Below, one piece after another: positions 28,067 to 43,000 of a stretch of 64,000 nucleotides of DNA. The stretch spans positions 22,052,199 through 22,116,198 of the forward strand of contig NC_045127.1 of assembly GCF_007655135.1 (NCBI RefSeq). The letters are read 5' to 3'. Every line of letters starts with the position of its first letter. Position 1 is the first letter of the stretch. The stretch is from Punica granatum (taxonomy: Eukaryota > Streptophyta > Magnoliopsida > Myrtales > Lythraceae). The notes below the pieces were generated by a model. It saw only the letters and a program-made list of their open reading frames with translations. It searched no databases and was not told the DNA's origin. The position numbers were made by a program, and so were the translations under genes.

Positions 28067-31000
28067 TCTGTATCAACAAGCCCAAGCCCAAAGAAGCATA
28101 TCTTGGATATATTAAGAAATATTCTCTTGATGTGGATGGGGAAGATAATATGTCTTATCCATAGATTAAGAATATTATTATCTTAATTACTAATATTTAA
28201 TTTAGATAGAAATATATTTAGAATATAATTTACTTGTAATTTTAGTTCGAGTCAAGAGTCTAAAGTTTCCAATTTTGGAGTAATTACTTGTTTTGCTTTT
28301 AGAAAGTTACATAGTAACGGCCTAGATTTTAATTTCCTATCTTAGTTTCTTAGTTTTCATAGGCCAGCAGATAGTCCATCACATTGTACTGGAAGTGAGA
28401 ACTACATTCCTCAGAAACAGCTACTGATGAATGATACTTTGAGCTTGCTATAACTCTTTGTTTTCGGCATATCGTTAGGGTTTAGCCGTGCTCTATTCCT
28501 TTCGTGTCTAAATTCAGATTTAGGCGCGAGAAATCGTAATCCGCGCTGCGTTAATGAGGCAAAGGATTTTCAGCTCGTATCTGTATCAACAAGCCCAAGC
28601 CCAAAGAAGCATATCTTGGATATATTAAGGAAATATTCTCTTGATGTGGATGGGGAAGATGATATTTCTTGATCCATAGATTAAGAATATTATTATCTTA
28701 ATTACGTGATATATTTAATTTAGATAGAAATATATTTAGAATTATAATTTACTTGTAATTTTAGTTCGAGTCAAGAGTCTAAAGTTTCCAATTTTGGAGT
28801 AATTACTTGTTGTTTAGAAAGTTACATAGTAACGGCCTAGATTCTAATTTCTTTTTTAGCTTTTAGTTTTCATAGGCCAACATATAGTCCATCACAATGT
28901 ACTGGAAGTGAGAACTAGATTCCTCAGAAACAGCTACTGATGAATGATACTTTGAGTTTGCTATAACTCTTTGTTTTCGGCATATCGTTAGGGTTTAGCC
29001 GTGTTCTATTCCCTTTGAGTCTAAATTCTGATTTAGGCGATAGAAATCGTGATCCGCGCTGCGTCAATGAGGCGGAGGATTTTCTTCCTTTCTGTATCAA
29101 CAAGCCCAAGCCCAAAGAAGCATATCTTGGATATATTAAGAAATATTCTCTTGATGTGGATGGGGAGATAATATGTCTTGATCCATAGATTAAGAATATT
29201 ATTATCTTAATTGTGATAATTTAATTTAGATAGAAATATTTTAATTATAATTTACTTGTAATTTTAGTTCGAGTCAAGAGTCTAAGGTTTCCAATTTTGG
29301 AGTAATTACTTGTTTTGTTTTAGAAAGTTACATAGTAACGGCCTAGATTTAATTTCCTATTTTAGTTCTTAGTTTTCATAGGCCACATATAGTCCATCAA
29401 TGTACTAGGGAGAGAGAACTACATCCTCAGAAACAGCTACTGATGAATGATACTTTGAGTTTGCTATAACTCTTTGTTTTCAGCATATCGTTAGGGTTTA
29501 GCCGTGTTCTATTCCCTTCGAGTCTAAATTCAGATTTAGGCGATAGAAATCGTGATCCGCGCTGCGTTAATGAGGCGGGGATTTTCAGCTCTTTCTGTAT
29601 CAACAAGCCCAAGCCCAAAGAAGCATATCTTGGATATATCAAAGAAATATTCTCTTGATGTGGATGGGGAAGATGATATGTCTTGATCCATAGATTAAGA
29701 ATATTATTATCTTAATTACGTGATATATTTAATTTAGATAGAATCATATTTAGAATTATAATTCACTTGTAATTTTAGTTCGAGTCAAGAGTCTAAAGTT
29801 TCCAATTTTGGAGTAATTACTTGTTTTGTTTTAGAAAGTTACATAGTAACTGCCTAGATTTTAATTTTCTATTTTAGTTTCTTAGTTTTCATAGGCCAAC
29901 ATATAGTCCATCGCATTGTACTGGAAGTGAGAACTACATTCCTCAGAAACAGCTACTGATGAATGATACTTTGAGTTTGCTATAACTCTTTGTTTTCAGC
30001 ATATCGTTAGGGTTTAGCCGTGTTCTATTCCTTTCGAGTCTAAATTCAGATTTAGGCGCGAGAAATCGTGATCCGCGCTGCGTTAATGAGGCAAAGGATT
30101 TTTAGCTCGTATCTGTATCAACAAGCCCAAGCCCAAAGAAGCATCTCTTGGATATATTAAGGAAATATTCTCTTGATGTGGATGGGGAAGATGATATCTT
30201 GATCCATAGATTAAGAATATTATTATCTTAATTACGTGATATATTTAATTTAGATAGAAATATATTTAGAATTATAATTTACTTGTAATTTTAGTTCGAG
30301 TCAAGAGTCTAAAGTTTTCAATTTTGGAGTAATTACTTGTTTTGTTTTAGAAAGTTACATAGTAACGGCCTAGATTTTAATTTCCTATTTTAGTTTCTTA
30401 GTTTTCATAGGCCAACATATAGTCCATCACATTGTACTGGAAGTGAGAACTACATTCCTCAGAAACAGCTACTGATGAATGATACTTTGAGTTTGCTATA
30501 ACTCTTTGTTTTCAGCATATCGTTAGGGTTAGCCGTGTTCTATTCCTTCGAGTCTAAATTCAGATTTAGGCGCGAGAAATCGTGATCCGCGCTGCGTTAA
30601 TGAGGCAAAGGATTTTCAGCTCGTTCTGTATCAACAAGCCCAAGCCCAAAGAAGCATATCTTGGATATATTAAAGAAATATTCTCTTGATGTGGATGGGA
30701 AGATGATATGTCTTGATCCATAGATTAAGAATATTATTATCTTAATTACGTAATATATTAATTTAGATAGAAATATATTTAGAATTATAATTTACTTGTA
30801 ATTTTAGTTCGAGTCAAGAGTCTAAAGTTTCCAATTTTGGAGTAATTACTTGTTTTGTTTTAGAAAGTTACATAGTAACGGCCTAGATTTTAATTTCCTA
30901 TTTTAGTTTCTTAGTTTTCATAGGCCAACATATAGTCCATCACATTGTACTGGAAGTGAGAACTACATTCCTCAGAAACAGCTACTGATGAATGATACTT

Positions 31001-34000
31001 TGAGTTTGCTATAACTCTTTGTTTTCGGCATATCGTTAGGGTTTAGCCGTGTTCTATTCCCTTCGAGTCTAAATTCAGATTTAGGCGATAGAAATCGTGA
31101 TCCGCGCTGCATCAATGAGGCGGAGGATTTTCAGCTCCTTTCTGTATCAACAAGCCCAAGCCCAAAGAAGCATATCTTGGATATATTAAAGAAATATTCT
31201 CTTGATGTGGATGGGAAGATAATATGTCTTGATCCATAGATTAAGAATATTATTATCTTAATTACGTAATATATTTAATTTAGATAGAAATATATTTAGA
31301 ATTATAATTTACTTGTAATTTAAGTTCGAGTCAAGAGTCTAAAGTTTTCAATATTGGAGTAATTACTTGTTTTGTTTTAGAAAGTTACATAGTAACGGCC
31401 TAAATTTTAATTTCCGATTTTAGTTTCTTAGTTTTCATAGGACAACATATAGTCCATCGCATTGTACAGGAAGTGAGAACTACATTCCTCAGAAACAGCT
31501 AATGATGAATGATACTTTGAGTCTGCTATAACTCTTTGTTTTCGGCATATCGTTAGGGTTTAGCCGTGTTCTATTACTTTCGAGTCTAAATTCAGATTTA
31601 CGTGCGAGAAATCGTGATCCGCGCAGCGTTAATGAGGCAAAGGATTTTCAGCTCGTATCTGTATCAACAAGCCCAAGCCCAAAGAAGCATATCTTGGATA
31701 TATTAAGGAAATATTCTCTTGATGTGGATGGGGAAGATGATATTTCTTGATCTATAGATTAAGAATATTATTATCTTAATTACGTGATATATTTAATTTA
31801 GATAGAAATATATTTAGAATTATAATTTACTTGTAATTTTAGTTCGAGTCAAGAGGCTAAAGTTTCCAATTTTGGGGTAATTACTTGTTTTGTTTTAGAA
31901 AGTTACATAGTAACGGCCTAGATTCTAATTTCCTATTTTAGTTTTTTGTTTTAATGGGCCAACATATAGTCCATCACATTGTACTGGAAGTGAGAACTAC
32001 ATTCCTCAGAAACAGCTACTGATGAATGATACTTTGAGTTTGCTATAACTCTTTGTTTTCGGCATATCGTTAGGGTTTAGCCGTGTTCTATTCCCTTCGA
32101 GTCAAAATTCATATTTAGGCGATAGAAATCGTGATCCGCGCTGCGTCAATGAGGCGGAGGATTTTCAGCTCATATCTGTATCAACAATCCCAAGCCCAAA
32201 GAAGCATATCTTGGATATATTAAGGAAATATTCTCTTGATGTGGATGGGGAACATAATATGTCTTGATCCATAGATTAAGAATATTATTATCTTAATTAC
32301 GTAATATATTTAATTTAGATAGAAATATATTTAGAATTATAATTTACTTGTAATTTTAGTTCGAGTCAAGAGTCTAAAGTTTCCAATTTTGGAGTAATTA
32401 CTTGTTTTGTTTTAGAAAGTTACATAGTAACGGCCTAGATTTTAATTTCCTATTTTAGTTTCTTAGTTTTCATAGGCCAACATATAGTCCATCACATTGT
32501 ACTGGAAGTGAGAACTACATTCCTCAGAAACAGATACTGATGAATGATACTTTGAGTTTGCTATAACTCTTTGTTTTCAGCATATCGTTAGGGTTTAACC
32601 GTGTTCTATTCCCTTCGAGTCTAAATTCAGATTTAGGTGCGAGAAATCGTCATCCGCGCTGCGTTAATGAGGCAAAGGATTTTTAGCTCGTATCTGTATG
32701 AACAAGCCCAAGCCCAAAGAAGCATATCTTGGATATATTAAGGAAATATTCTCTTGATGTGGATGGGGAAGATGATATTTCTTGATCCATAGATTAAGAA
32801 TATTATTATCTTAATTACGTGATATATTTAATTTAGATAGAATATATTTAGAATTATAATTTACTTGTAATTTTAGTTCGAGTCAAGAGTCTAAAGTTTC
32901 CAATTTTGGAGTAATTACTTGTTTTGTTTTAGAAAGTTACATAGTAACGGCCTAGATTTAATTTCCTATTTTAGTTCTTAGTTTTCATAGGCCAACATAT
33001 AGTCCATCACATTGTACTGGAAGTGAGAACTACATTCCTCAGAAACAGCTACTGATGAATGATACTTTGAGTTTGCTATAACTCTTTGTTTTCGGCATAT
33101 CGTTAGGGTTAGCCGTGTTCTATTCCTTTCGAGTCTAAATTCAGATTTAGGCGCGAGAGAAATCGTGATCCGCGCTGCTGTTAATGAGGCAGGATTTTCA
33201 GCTCTATCTGTATCAACAAGCCCAAGCCCAAAGAAGCATATCTTGGATATATTAAAGAAATATTCTCTTGATGTGGATGGGGAAGATAATATGTCTTGAT
33301 CCATAGATTAAGAATATTATTATCTTAATTACGTAATATTTAATTTAGATAGAAATATATTTAGAATTATAATTTACTTGTAATTTAGTTCGAGTCAAGA
33401 GTCTAAAGTTTCCAATTGGAGTAATTAATTACTTGTTTTGTTTTAGAAAGTTACATAGTAACGGCCTAGATTTTAATTTCCTATTTTAGTTTCTTAGTTT
33501 TCATAGGCCAACATATAGTCCATCACATTGTACTGGAAGTGAGAACTACATTACTCAGAAACCGCTACTGATGAATGATACTTTGAGTTTGCTATAACTC
33601 TTTGTTTTCAGCATATCGCTAGGATTTAGCCATGTTCAATTCCTTTCGAGTCTAAATTCAGATTTAGGCGCGAGAAATCGTAATCCGCGCTGCATTAATG
33701 AGGCAAAGGATTTTCAGCTCGTATCTGTATCAACAAGCCCAAGCCCAAAGAAGCATATCATGGATATATTAAGGAAATATTCTCTTGATGTGGATGGGGA
33801 AGATGATATGTCTTGATCCATAGATTAAGAATATTATTATCTTAATTACGTGATATATTTAATTTAGATATAAATATATTTAGAATTATAATTTTCTTGT
33901 AATTTTAGTTCGAGTCAAGAGTCTAAAGTTTCCAATTTTGGAGTAATTACTTGTTTTGTTTTAGAAAGTTACATAGTAACGGCCTAGATTCTAATTTCCT

Positions 34001-37000
34001 ATTTTAGTTTTTGGTTTTCATGGGCCAACATATAGTCCATCACATTGTACTGGAAGTGAGAACTACATTCCTCAGAAACAGCTACTGATGAATGATACTT
34101 TGAGTTTGCTATAACTCTTTGTTTTCGGCATATCGTTAGGGTTTAGCCGTGTTCTATTCCCTTCGAGTCTAAATTCTGATTTAGGCGATAGAAATCGTGA
34201 TCCGCGCTGCGTCAATGAGGCGGAGGATTTTCAGCTCCTTTCTGTATCAACAAGCCCAAGCCCAAAGAAGCATATCTTGGATATATTAAAGAAATATTCT
34301 CTTGATGTGGATGGGGAAGATAATATGTCTTGATCCATAGATTAAGAATATTATTATCTTAATTACGTAATATATTTAATTTAGATAGAAATATATTTAG
34401 AATTATAATTTACTTGTAATTTTAGTTCGAGTCAAGAGTCTAAAGTTTCCAATTTTGGAGTAATTACTTGTTTTGTTTTAGAAAGTTACATAGTAACGGC
34501 CTAGATTCTAATTTCCTATTTTAGTTTCTTAGTTTTCATAGGCCAACATATAGTCCATCACATTGTACTGGAAGTGAGAACTACATAACTCAGAAACAGC
34601 TACTGATGAATGATACTTTGAGTTGACTATAACTCTTTATTTTCAGCATATCGTTAGGGTTTAGCCGTGTTCTATTACTTTCGAGTCTAAATTCAGATTT
34701 AGGCGCGAGAAATCGTGATCCGCGCAGCGTTAATGAGGCAAAGGATTTTCAGCTCGTATCTGTATCAACAAGCCCAAGCCCAAAGAAGCATATCCTGGAT
34801 ATATTAAGGACATATTCTCTTGATGTGGATGGGGAAGATGATATTTCTTGATCCATAGATTAAGAATATTATTATCTTAATTACGTGATATATTTAATTT
34901 AGATAGAAATATATTTAGAATTATAATTTACTTGTAATTTTAGTTCGAGTCAAGAGTCTAAAGTTTCAAATTTTGGAGTAATTACTTGTTTTGTTTTAGA
35001 AAGTTACATAGTAACGGCCTAGATTCTAATTTCCTATTTTAGTTTTTGGTTTTCATGGGCCAACATATAGTCCATCACATTGTACTGGAAGTGAGAACTA
35101 CATTCCTCAGAAACAGCTACTGATGAATGATACTTTGAGTTTGCTATAACTCTTTGTTTTCGGCATATCGTTAGGGTTTAGCCGTGTTCTATTCCCTTCG
35201 AGTCTAAATTCCGATTTAGGCGATAGAAATCGTGATCCGCGCTGCATCAATGAGGCGGAGGATTTTCAGCTCCTTTCTGTATCAACAAGCCCAAGCCCAA
35301 AGAAGCATATCTTGGATATATTAAAGAAATATTCTCTTGATGTGGATGGGGAAGATAATATGTCTTGATCCATAGATTAAGAATATTCTTATCTTAATTA
35401 CGTAATATATTTAATTTAGATAGAAATATATTTAGAATTATAATTTACTTGTAATTTTAGTTGGAGTCAAGAGTCTAAAGTTTCCAATTTTGGAGTAATT
35501 ACTTGTTTTGTTTTAGAAAGTTACATAGTAACGGCCTAGATTTTAATTTCCTATTTTAGTTTCTTAGTTTTCATAGGCTAACATATAGTCCATCACATTG
35601 TACTGGAAGTGAGAACAACATTCCTCAGAAACAGCTACTGATGAATGATACTTTGAGTTTGCTATAACTCTTTGTTTTCAGCATATCGTTAGGGTTTAGC
35701 CGTGTTCTATTCCTTTCGAGTCTGAATTCAGATTTAGGCGCGAGAAATCGTAATCTGCGCCGCGTTAATGAGGCAAAGGATTTTCAGCTCGTATCTGTAT
35801 CAACAAGCCCAAGCCCAAAGAAGCATATCTTGGATATATTAAAGAAATATTCTCTTGATGTGGATGGGAAAGATGATATGTCTTGATCCATAGATTAAGA
35901 ATATTAATATCTGAATTACGTGATATATTAAATTTAGATAGAAATATATTTAGAATTATAATTTACTTGTAATTTTAGTTGGAGTCAAGAGTCTAAAGTT
36001 TCCAATTTTGGAGTAATTACTTGTTTTGATTTAGAAAGTTACATAGTAACGGCCTAGATTCTAATTTCCTATTTTAGTTTTTGGTTTTAATGGGCCAACA
36101 TATAGTCCATCACATTGTACTGGAAGTGAGAACTACATTCCTCAGAAACAGCTACTGATGAATGAAACTTTGAGTTTGCTATAACTCTTTGTTTTCGGCA
36201 TATCGTTAGGGTTTAGCCGTGTTCTATTCCCTTCGAGTCTAAATTCAGATTTAGGCGATAGAAATCGTGATCCGCACTTCGTCAATGAGGCGGAGGATTT
36301 TCAGCTCCTTTCTGTATCAACAAGCCCAAGCCCAAAGAAGCATATCTTGGATATATTAAAGAAATATTCTCTTGATGTGGATGGGGAAGATAATATGTCT
36401 TGATCCATAGATTAAGAATATTATTATCTTAATTACGTGATATATTTAATTTAGATAGAAACATATTTAGAATTATAATTTACTTGTAATTTTAGTTCGA
36501 GTCAAGAGTCTAAAGTTTCCAGATTTGGAGTAATTACTTGTTTTGTTTTAGAAAGTTACATAGTAACGGCCTAGATTTTAATTTCCTATTTTAGTTTCTT
36601 AGTTTTCATAGGCCAACATATAGTCCATCGCATTGTACTGGAAGTGAGAACTACATTCCTCAGAAACAGCTACTGATGAATGATACTTTGAGTCTGCTAT
36701 AACTCTTTGTTTTCAGCATATCGTTAGGGTTTAGCCGTGTTCTATTCCTTTCGAGTCTAAATTCAGATTTAGGCGCGAGAAATCTTGATCCGCGCAGCGT
36801 TAATGAGGCAAAGGATTTTCAGCTCGTATCTGTATCAACAAGCCCAAGCCCAAAGAAGCATATCTTGGATATATTAAAGAAATATTCTCTTGATGTGGAT
36901 GGGGAAGATGATTTCTTGATCCATAGATTAAGAATATTATTATCTTAATTACGTGATATATTTAATTTAGATAGAAATATATTTAGAATTATAATTTACT

Positions 37001-40000
37001 TGTAATTTTAGTTCGAGTCAAGAGTCTAAAGTTTTCATTTTGGAGTAATTACTTGTTTTGTTTTAGAAAGTTACATAGTAACGGCCTAGATTCTAATTTC
37101 CTATTTTAGTTTTTGGTTTTCATGGGCCAACATATAGTCCATCACATTGTACTGGAAGTGAGAACTACATTCCTCAGAAACAGCTACTGATGAATGATAC
37201 TTTTAGTTTGCTATAACTCTTTGTTTTCGGCATATCGTTAGGGTTTAGCCGTGTTCTATTCCCTACGAGTCTAAATTCTGATTTAGGCGATAGAAATCGT
37301 GATCCGCGCTGCATCAATGATGCGGAGGATTTTCAGCTCCTTTCTGTATCAACAAGCCCAAGCCCAAAGAAGCATATCTTGGATATATTAAAGAAATATT
37401 CTCTTGATGTGGATGGAAAAGATAATATGTCTTGATCCATAGATTAAGAATATTCTTATCTTAATTACGTGATATATTTAATTTAGATAGAAATATTTTT
37501 AGAATTATAATTTACTTGTAATTTAAGTTCGAGTCAAGAGTCTAAAGTTTCCAATATTGGAGTAATTACTTGTTTTGTTTTAGAAAGTTACATAGTAACG
37601 GCCAAGATTTTAATTTCCTATTTTAGTTTCTTAGTTTTCATAGGCCAACATATAGTCCATCGCATTGTACTGGAAGTGAGAACTACATTCCTCAGAAACA
37701 GCTACTGATGAATGATACTTTGAGTCTGCTATAACTCTTTGTTTTCAGCATATCGTTAGGGTTTAGCCGTGTTCTATTCCCTTCGAGTCTAAGTTCAGAT
37801 TTAGGCGCGAGAAATCGTGATCCGCGCTGCGTTAATGAGGCAAAGGATTTTCAGCTCGTATCTGTATCAACAAGCCCAAGCCCAAAGAAGCATATCTTGG
37901 ATATATTAAAGAAATATTCTCTTGATGTGGATGGGGAAGATAATATGTCTTGATCCATAGATTAAGAATATTCTTATCTTAATTACGTAATATATTTAAT
38001 TTAGATAGAAATATATTTAGAATTATAATTTACTTGTAATTTTAGTTGGAGTCAAGAGTCTAAAGTTTCCAATTTTGGAGTAATTACTTGTTTTGTTTTA
38101 GAAAGTTACATAGTAACGGCCTAGATTTTAATTTCCTATTTTAGTTTCTTAGTTTTCATAGGCCAACATATAGTCCATCGCATTGTACTGGAAGTGAGAA
38201 CTACATTCCTCAGAAACAGCTACTGATGAATGATACTTTGAGTTTGCTATAACTCTTTGTTTTCAGCATATCGTTAGGATTTAGCCGTGTTCTATTCCTT
38301 TCGAGTCTAAATTCAGATTTAGACGCGAGAAATCGTGATCCGCGCTGCGTTAATGAGGCAAAGGATTTTCAGCTCGTATCTGTATCAATAAGCCCAAGCC
38401 CAAAGAAGCATATCTTGGATATATTAAGGACATATTCTCTTGATGTGTATGGGGAAGATGATATTTCTTGATCCATAGATTAAGAATATTATTATCTTAA
38501 TTACGTGATATATTTAATTTAGATAGAAATATATTTAGAATTATAATTTACTTGTAATTTAAGTTCGAGTCAAGAGTCTAAAGTTTCCAATATTGGAGTA
38601 ATTACTTGTTTTGTTTTAGAAAGTTACATAGTAACGGCCTAGATTTTAATTTCCTATTTTAGTTTCTTAGTTTTCATAGGCCAACATATAGTCCATCGCA
38701 ATGTACTGGAAGTGAGAACTACATTCCTCAGAAACAGCTACTGATGAATGATACTTTGAGTTTGCTATAACTCTTTGTTTTCGGCATATCGTTAGGGTTT
38801 AGCCGTGTTCTATTCTCTTCGAGTCTAAATTCCGATTTAGGCGATAGAAATCGTGATCCGGGCTGCATCAATGAGGCGGAGGATTTTCAGCTCCTTTCTG
38901 TATCAACAAGCCCAAGCCCAAAGAAGCATATCTTGGATATATTAGAGAAATATTCTCTTGATGTGGATGGGGAAGATAATATGTCTTGATTCATAGATTA
39001 AGAATATTCTTATCTTAATTACGTAATATATTTAATTTAGATAGAAATATATTTAGAATTATAATTTACTTGTAATTTTAGTTCGAGTCAAGAGTCTAAA
39101 GTTTCCAATTTTGGAGTAATTACTTGTTTTGTTTTAGAAAGTTACATAGTAACGGCCTAGATTTTAATTTCCTATTTTAGTTTCTTAGTTTTCATAGGCC
39201 AACATATAGTCCATCACATTGTACTGGAAGTGAGAACTACATTCCTCAGAAACAGCTACTGATGAATGATACTTTGAGTTTGCTATAACTCTTTGTTTTC
39301 AGCATATCGTTAGGGTTTAGCCGTGTTCTATTCCTTTCGAGTCTAAATTCAGATTTAGGCGCGAGAAATCTTGATCCGCGCAGCGTTAATGAGGCAAAGG
39401 ATTTTCAGCTCGTATCTGTATCAACAAGCCCAAGCCCAAAGAAGCATATCTTGGATATATTAAGGAATATTCTCTTGATGTGGATGGGGAAGATGATATT
39501 TCTTGATCCATAGATTAAGAATATTATTATCTTAATTACGTGATATATTTAATTTAGATAGAAATTATTTAGAATTATAATTTACTTGTAATTTTAGTTC
39601 GAGTCAAGAGTCTAAAGTTTCAATTTTGGAGTAATTACTTGTTTTGTTTTAGAAAGTTACATAGTAACGGCCTAGATTCTAATTTCCTATTTTAGCTTTT
39701 AGTTTGCATGGGCCAACATATAGTCCATCACAATGTACTGGAAGTGAGAACTACATTCCTCAGAAACAGCTACTGATGAATGATACTTTGAGTTTGCTAT
39801 AACTCTTTGTTTTCGGCATATCGTTAGGGTTTAGCCGTGTTTATTCCTTTCGAGTCTAAATTCAGATTTAGGCGATAGAAATCGTGATCCGCGCTGCGTT
39901 CAATGAGGCGGAGGATTTTCAGCTCCTTTCTGTATCAACAAGCCCAAGCCCAAAGAAGCATATCTTGGATATATTAAAGAAATATTCTCTTGATGTGGAT

Positions 40001-43000
40001 GGGGAAGATGATATGTCTTGATCCATAGATTAAGAATATTATTATCTTAATTACGTAATATATTTAATTTAGATAGAAATATATTTAGAATTATAATTTA
40101 CTTGTAATTTTAGTTCGAGTCAAGAGTCTAAAGTTTCCAATTTGGAGTAATTACTTGTTTTGTTTTAGAAAGTTACATAGTAACGGCCCTTCTAGATTTT
40201 AATTTCCTATTTTAGTTTCTTAGTTTTCATAGGCCACATATAGTCCATCACATTGTACTACTGGAAGTGAGAACTACATTCCTCAGAAACAGCTACTGAT
40301 GAATGATACTTTGAGTTTGCTATAACTCTTTGTTTTCGGCATATCGTTAGGGTTTAGCCGTGTTCTATTCTCTTCGAGTCTAAATTCCGATTTAGGCGAT
40401 AGAAATCGTGATCCGCGCTGCATCAATGAGGCGGAGGATTTTCAGCTCCGTTCTGTATCAACAAGCCCAAGCCCAAAGAAGCATATCTTGGATATATTAA
40501 AGAAATATTCTCTTGATGTGGATGGGGAAGATAATATGTCTTGATCCATAGATTAAGAATATTCTTATCTTATTTAATTTAGATGGAAATATATTTAGAA
40601 TTACAATTTACTTGTAATTTTAGTTGGAGTCAAGAGTCTAAAGTTTCCAATTTTGGAGTAATTACTTGTTTTGTTTTAGAAAGTTACATAGTAACGGCCT
40701 AGATTTTAATTTCCTATTTTAGTTTCTTAGTTTTCATAGGCCAACATATAGTCCATCGCATTGTACTGGAAGTGAGAACTACATTCCTCAGAAACAGCTA
40801 CTGATGAATGATACTTTGAGTCTGCTATAACTCTTTGTTTTCAGCATATCGTTAGGGTTTAGCCGTGTTCTATTCCTTTCGAGTCTAAATTCAGATTTAG
40901 GCGCGAGAAATCGTGATCCGCGCTGCGTTAATGAGGCAAAGGATTTTCAGCTCGTATCTGTATCAACAAGCCCAAGCCCAAAGAAGCATATCTTGGATAT
41001 ATTAAGGAAATATTCTCTTGATGTGGATGGGGAAGATGATATTTCTTGATCCATAGATTAAGAATATTATTATCTTAATTATGTGATATATTTAATTTAG
41101 ATAGAAATATATTTAGAATTATAATTTACTTGTAATTTTAGTTCGAGTCAAGAGTCTAAAGTTTCAATTTTGGAGTAATTACTTGTTTTGTTTTAGAAAG
41201 TTACATAGTAACGGCCTAGATTTAATTTCCTATTTTAGCTTTTAGTTTTCAGGGCCAACATATAGTCCATCACAATGTACTGGAAGTGAGAACTACATTC
41301 CTCAGAAAACCTACTGATAAATGATACTTTGAGTTTGCTATAACTCTTTGTTTTCGGCATATCGTTAGGGTTTAGCCGTGTTCTATTCCCTTCGAGTCTA
41401 AATTCTGATTTAGGCGATAGAAATCGTGGTCCGCGCTGCGATAATGAGGCGGAGGATATTCAGCACCTTTCTGTATCAACAAGCCCAAGCCCAAAGAAGC
41501 ATATCTTGGATATATTAAGAAATATTCTCTTGATGTGGATGGGGAAGATAATATGTCTTGATCCATAGATTAAGAATATTATTATCTTAATTACGTAATA
41601 TATTTAATTTAGATAGAAATATATTTAGAATTATAATTTACTTGTAATTTTAGTTCGAGTCAAGAGTCTAAAGTTTCCAATTTTGGAGTAATTACTTGTT
41701 TTGTTTTAGAAAGTTACATAGTAACGGCCTAGATTTAATTTCCTATTTAGTTTCTTAGTTTTCATAGGCCAACATATAGTCCATCACATTGTACTGGAAG
41801 TGAGAACTACATTCCTCAGAAACAGCTACTGATGAATGATACTTTGAGTTTGCTATAACTCTTTGTTTTCGCATATCGTTAGGGTTTAGCCGTGTTCTAT
41901 TCCTTCGAGTCTAAATTCAGATTTAGGTGCGAGAAATCGTCATCCGCGCTGCGTTAATGAGGCAAAGGATTTTTAGCTCGTATCTGTATGAACAAGCCCA
42001 AGCCCAAAGAAGCATATCTTGGATATATTAAGGAAATATTCTCTTGATGTGGATGGGGAAGATGATATTTCTTGATCCATAGATTAAGAATATTATTATC
42101 TTAATTACGTGATATATTTAATTTAGATAGAAATATATTTAGAATTATAATTTACTAGTAATTTTAGTTCGAGTCAAGAGTCTAAAGTTTCCAATTTTGG
42201 GGTAATTACTTGTTTTGTTTTAGAAAGTTACATAGTAACGGCCAAGATTCAAATTTCCTATTTTAGTTTTTTGTTTTCATGGGCCAACATATAGTCCATC
42301 ACAATGTACTGGAAGTGAGAATTAGATTCCTCAGAAACAGCTACTGATAAAGATACTTTGAGTTTGCTATAACTCTTTGTTTTCAGCATAACGTTACAGT
42401 TTAGCCGTGTTCTATTCCTTCGAGTCTAAATTCAGATTTAGGCGCGAGAAATCGTGATCCGCGCTGCGTCAATGAGGCGGAGGATTTTCAGCTCCTTTCT
42501 GTATCAACAAGCCCAAGCCGAAAGAGGCATATCTTGCATATATTAAAGAAATATTCTCTTGATGTGGATGGGGAAGATAATATGTCTTGATCCATAGATT
42601 AAGAATATTATTATCTTAATTACGTAATATATTTAATTTAAATAGAAATATATTTAGAATTATAATTTACTTGTAATTTTAGTTCGAGTCAAGAGTCTAA
42701 AGTTTCCAATTTTGGAGTAATTACTTGTTTTGTTTTAGAAAGTTACATAGTAACGGCCTAGATTTTAATTTCCTATTTTAGTTTCTTAGTTTTCATAGGC
42801 CAACATATAGTCCATCACATTGTACTGGAAGTGAGAACTACATTCCTCAGAAACAGCTACTGATGAATGATACTTTGAGTTTGCTATAACTCTTTGTTTT
42901 CGGCATATCGTTAGGGTTTAGCCGTGTTCTATTCCCTTCGAGTCTAAATTCAGATTTAGGCGATAGAAATCGTGATCCGCGCTGCGTCAATGAGGCGGAG

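Noticed and set aside
27897..28164. Two open frames spanning the N gap
   Set aside because: They read through 100 unknown bases and are artefacts of the gap.
32978..33304. Minus-strand open frames in the satellite
   Set aside because: Same argument: antisense of the same repeat segment, extended here only by small indels in a possibly poor-consensus monomer.
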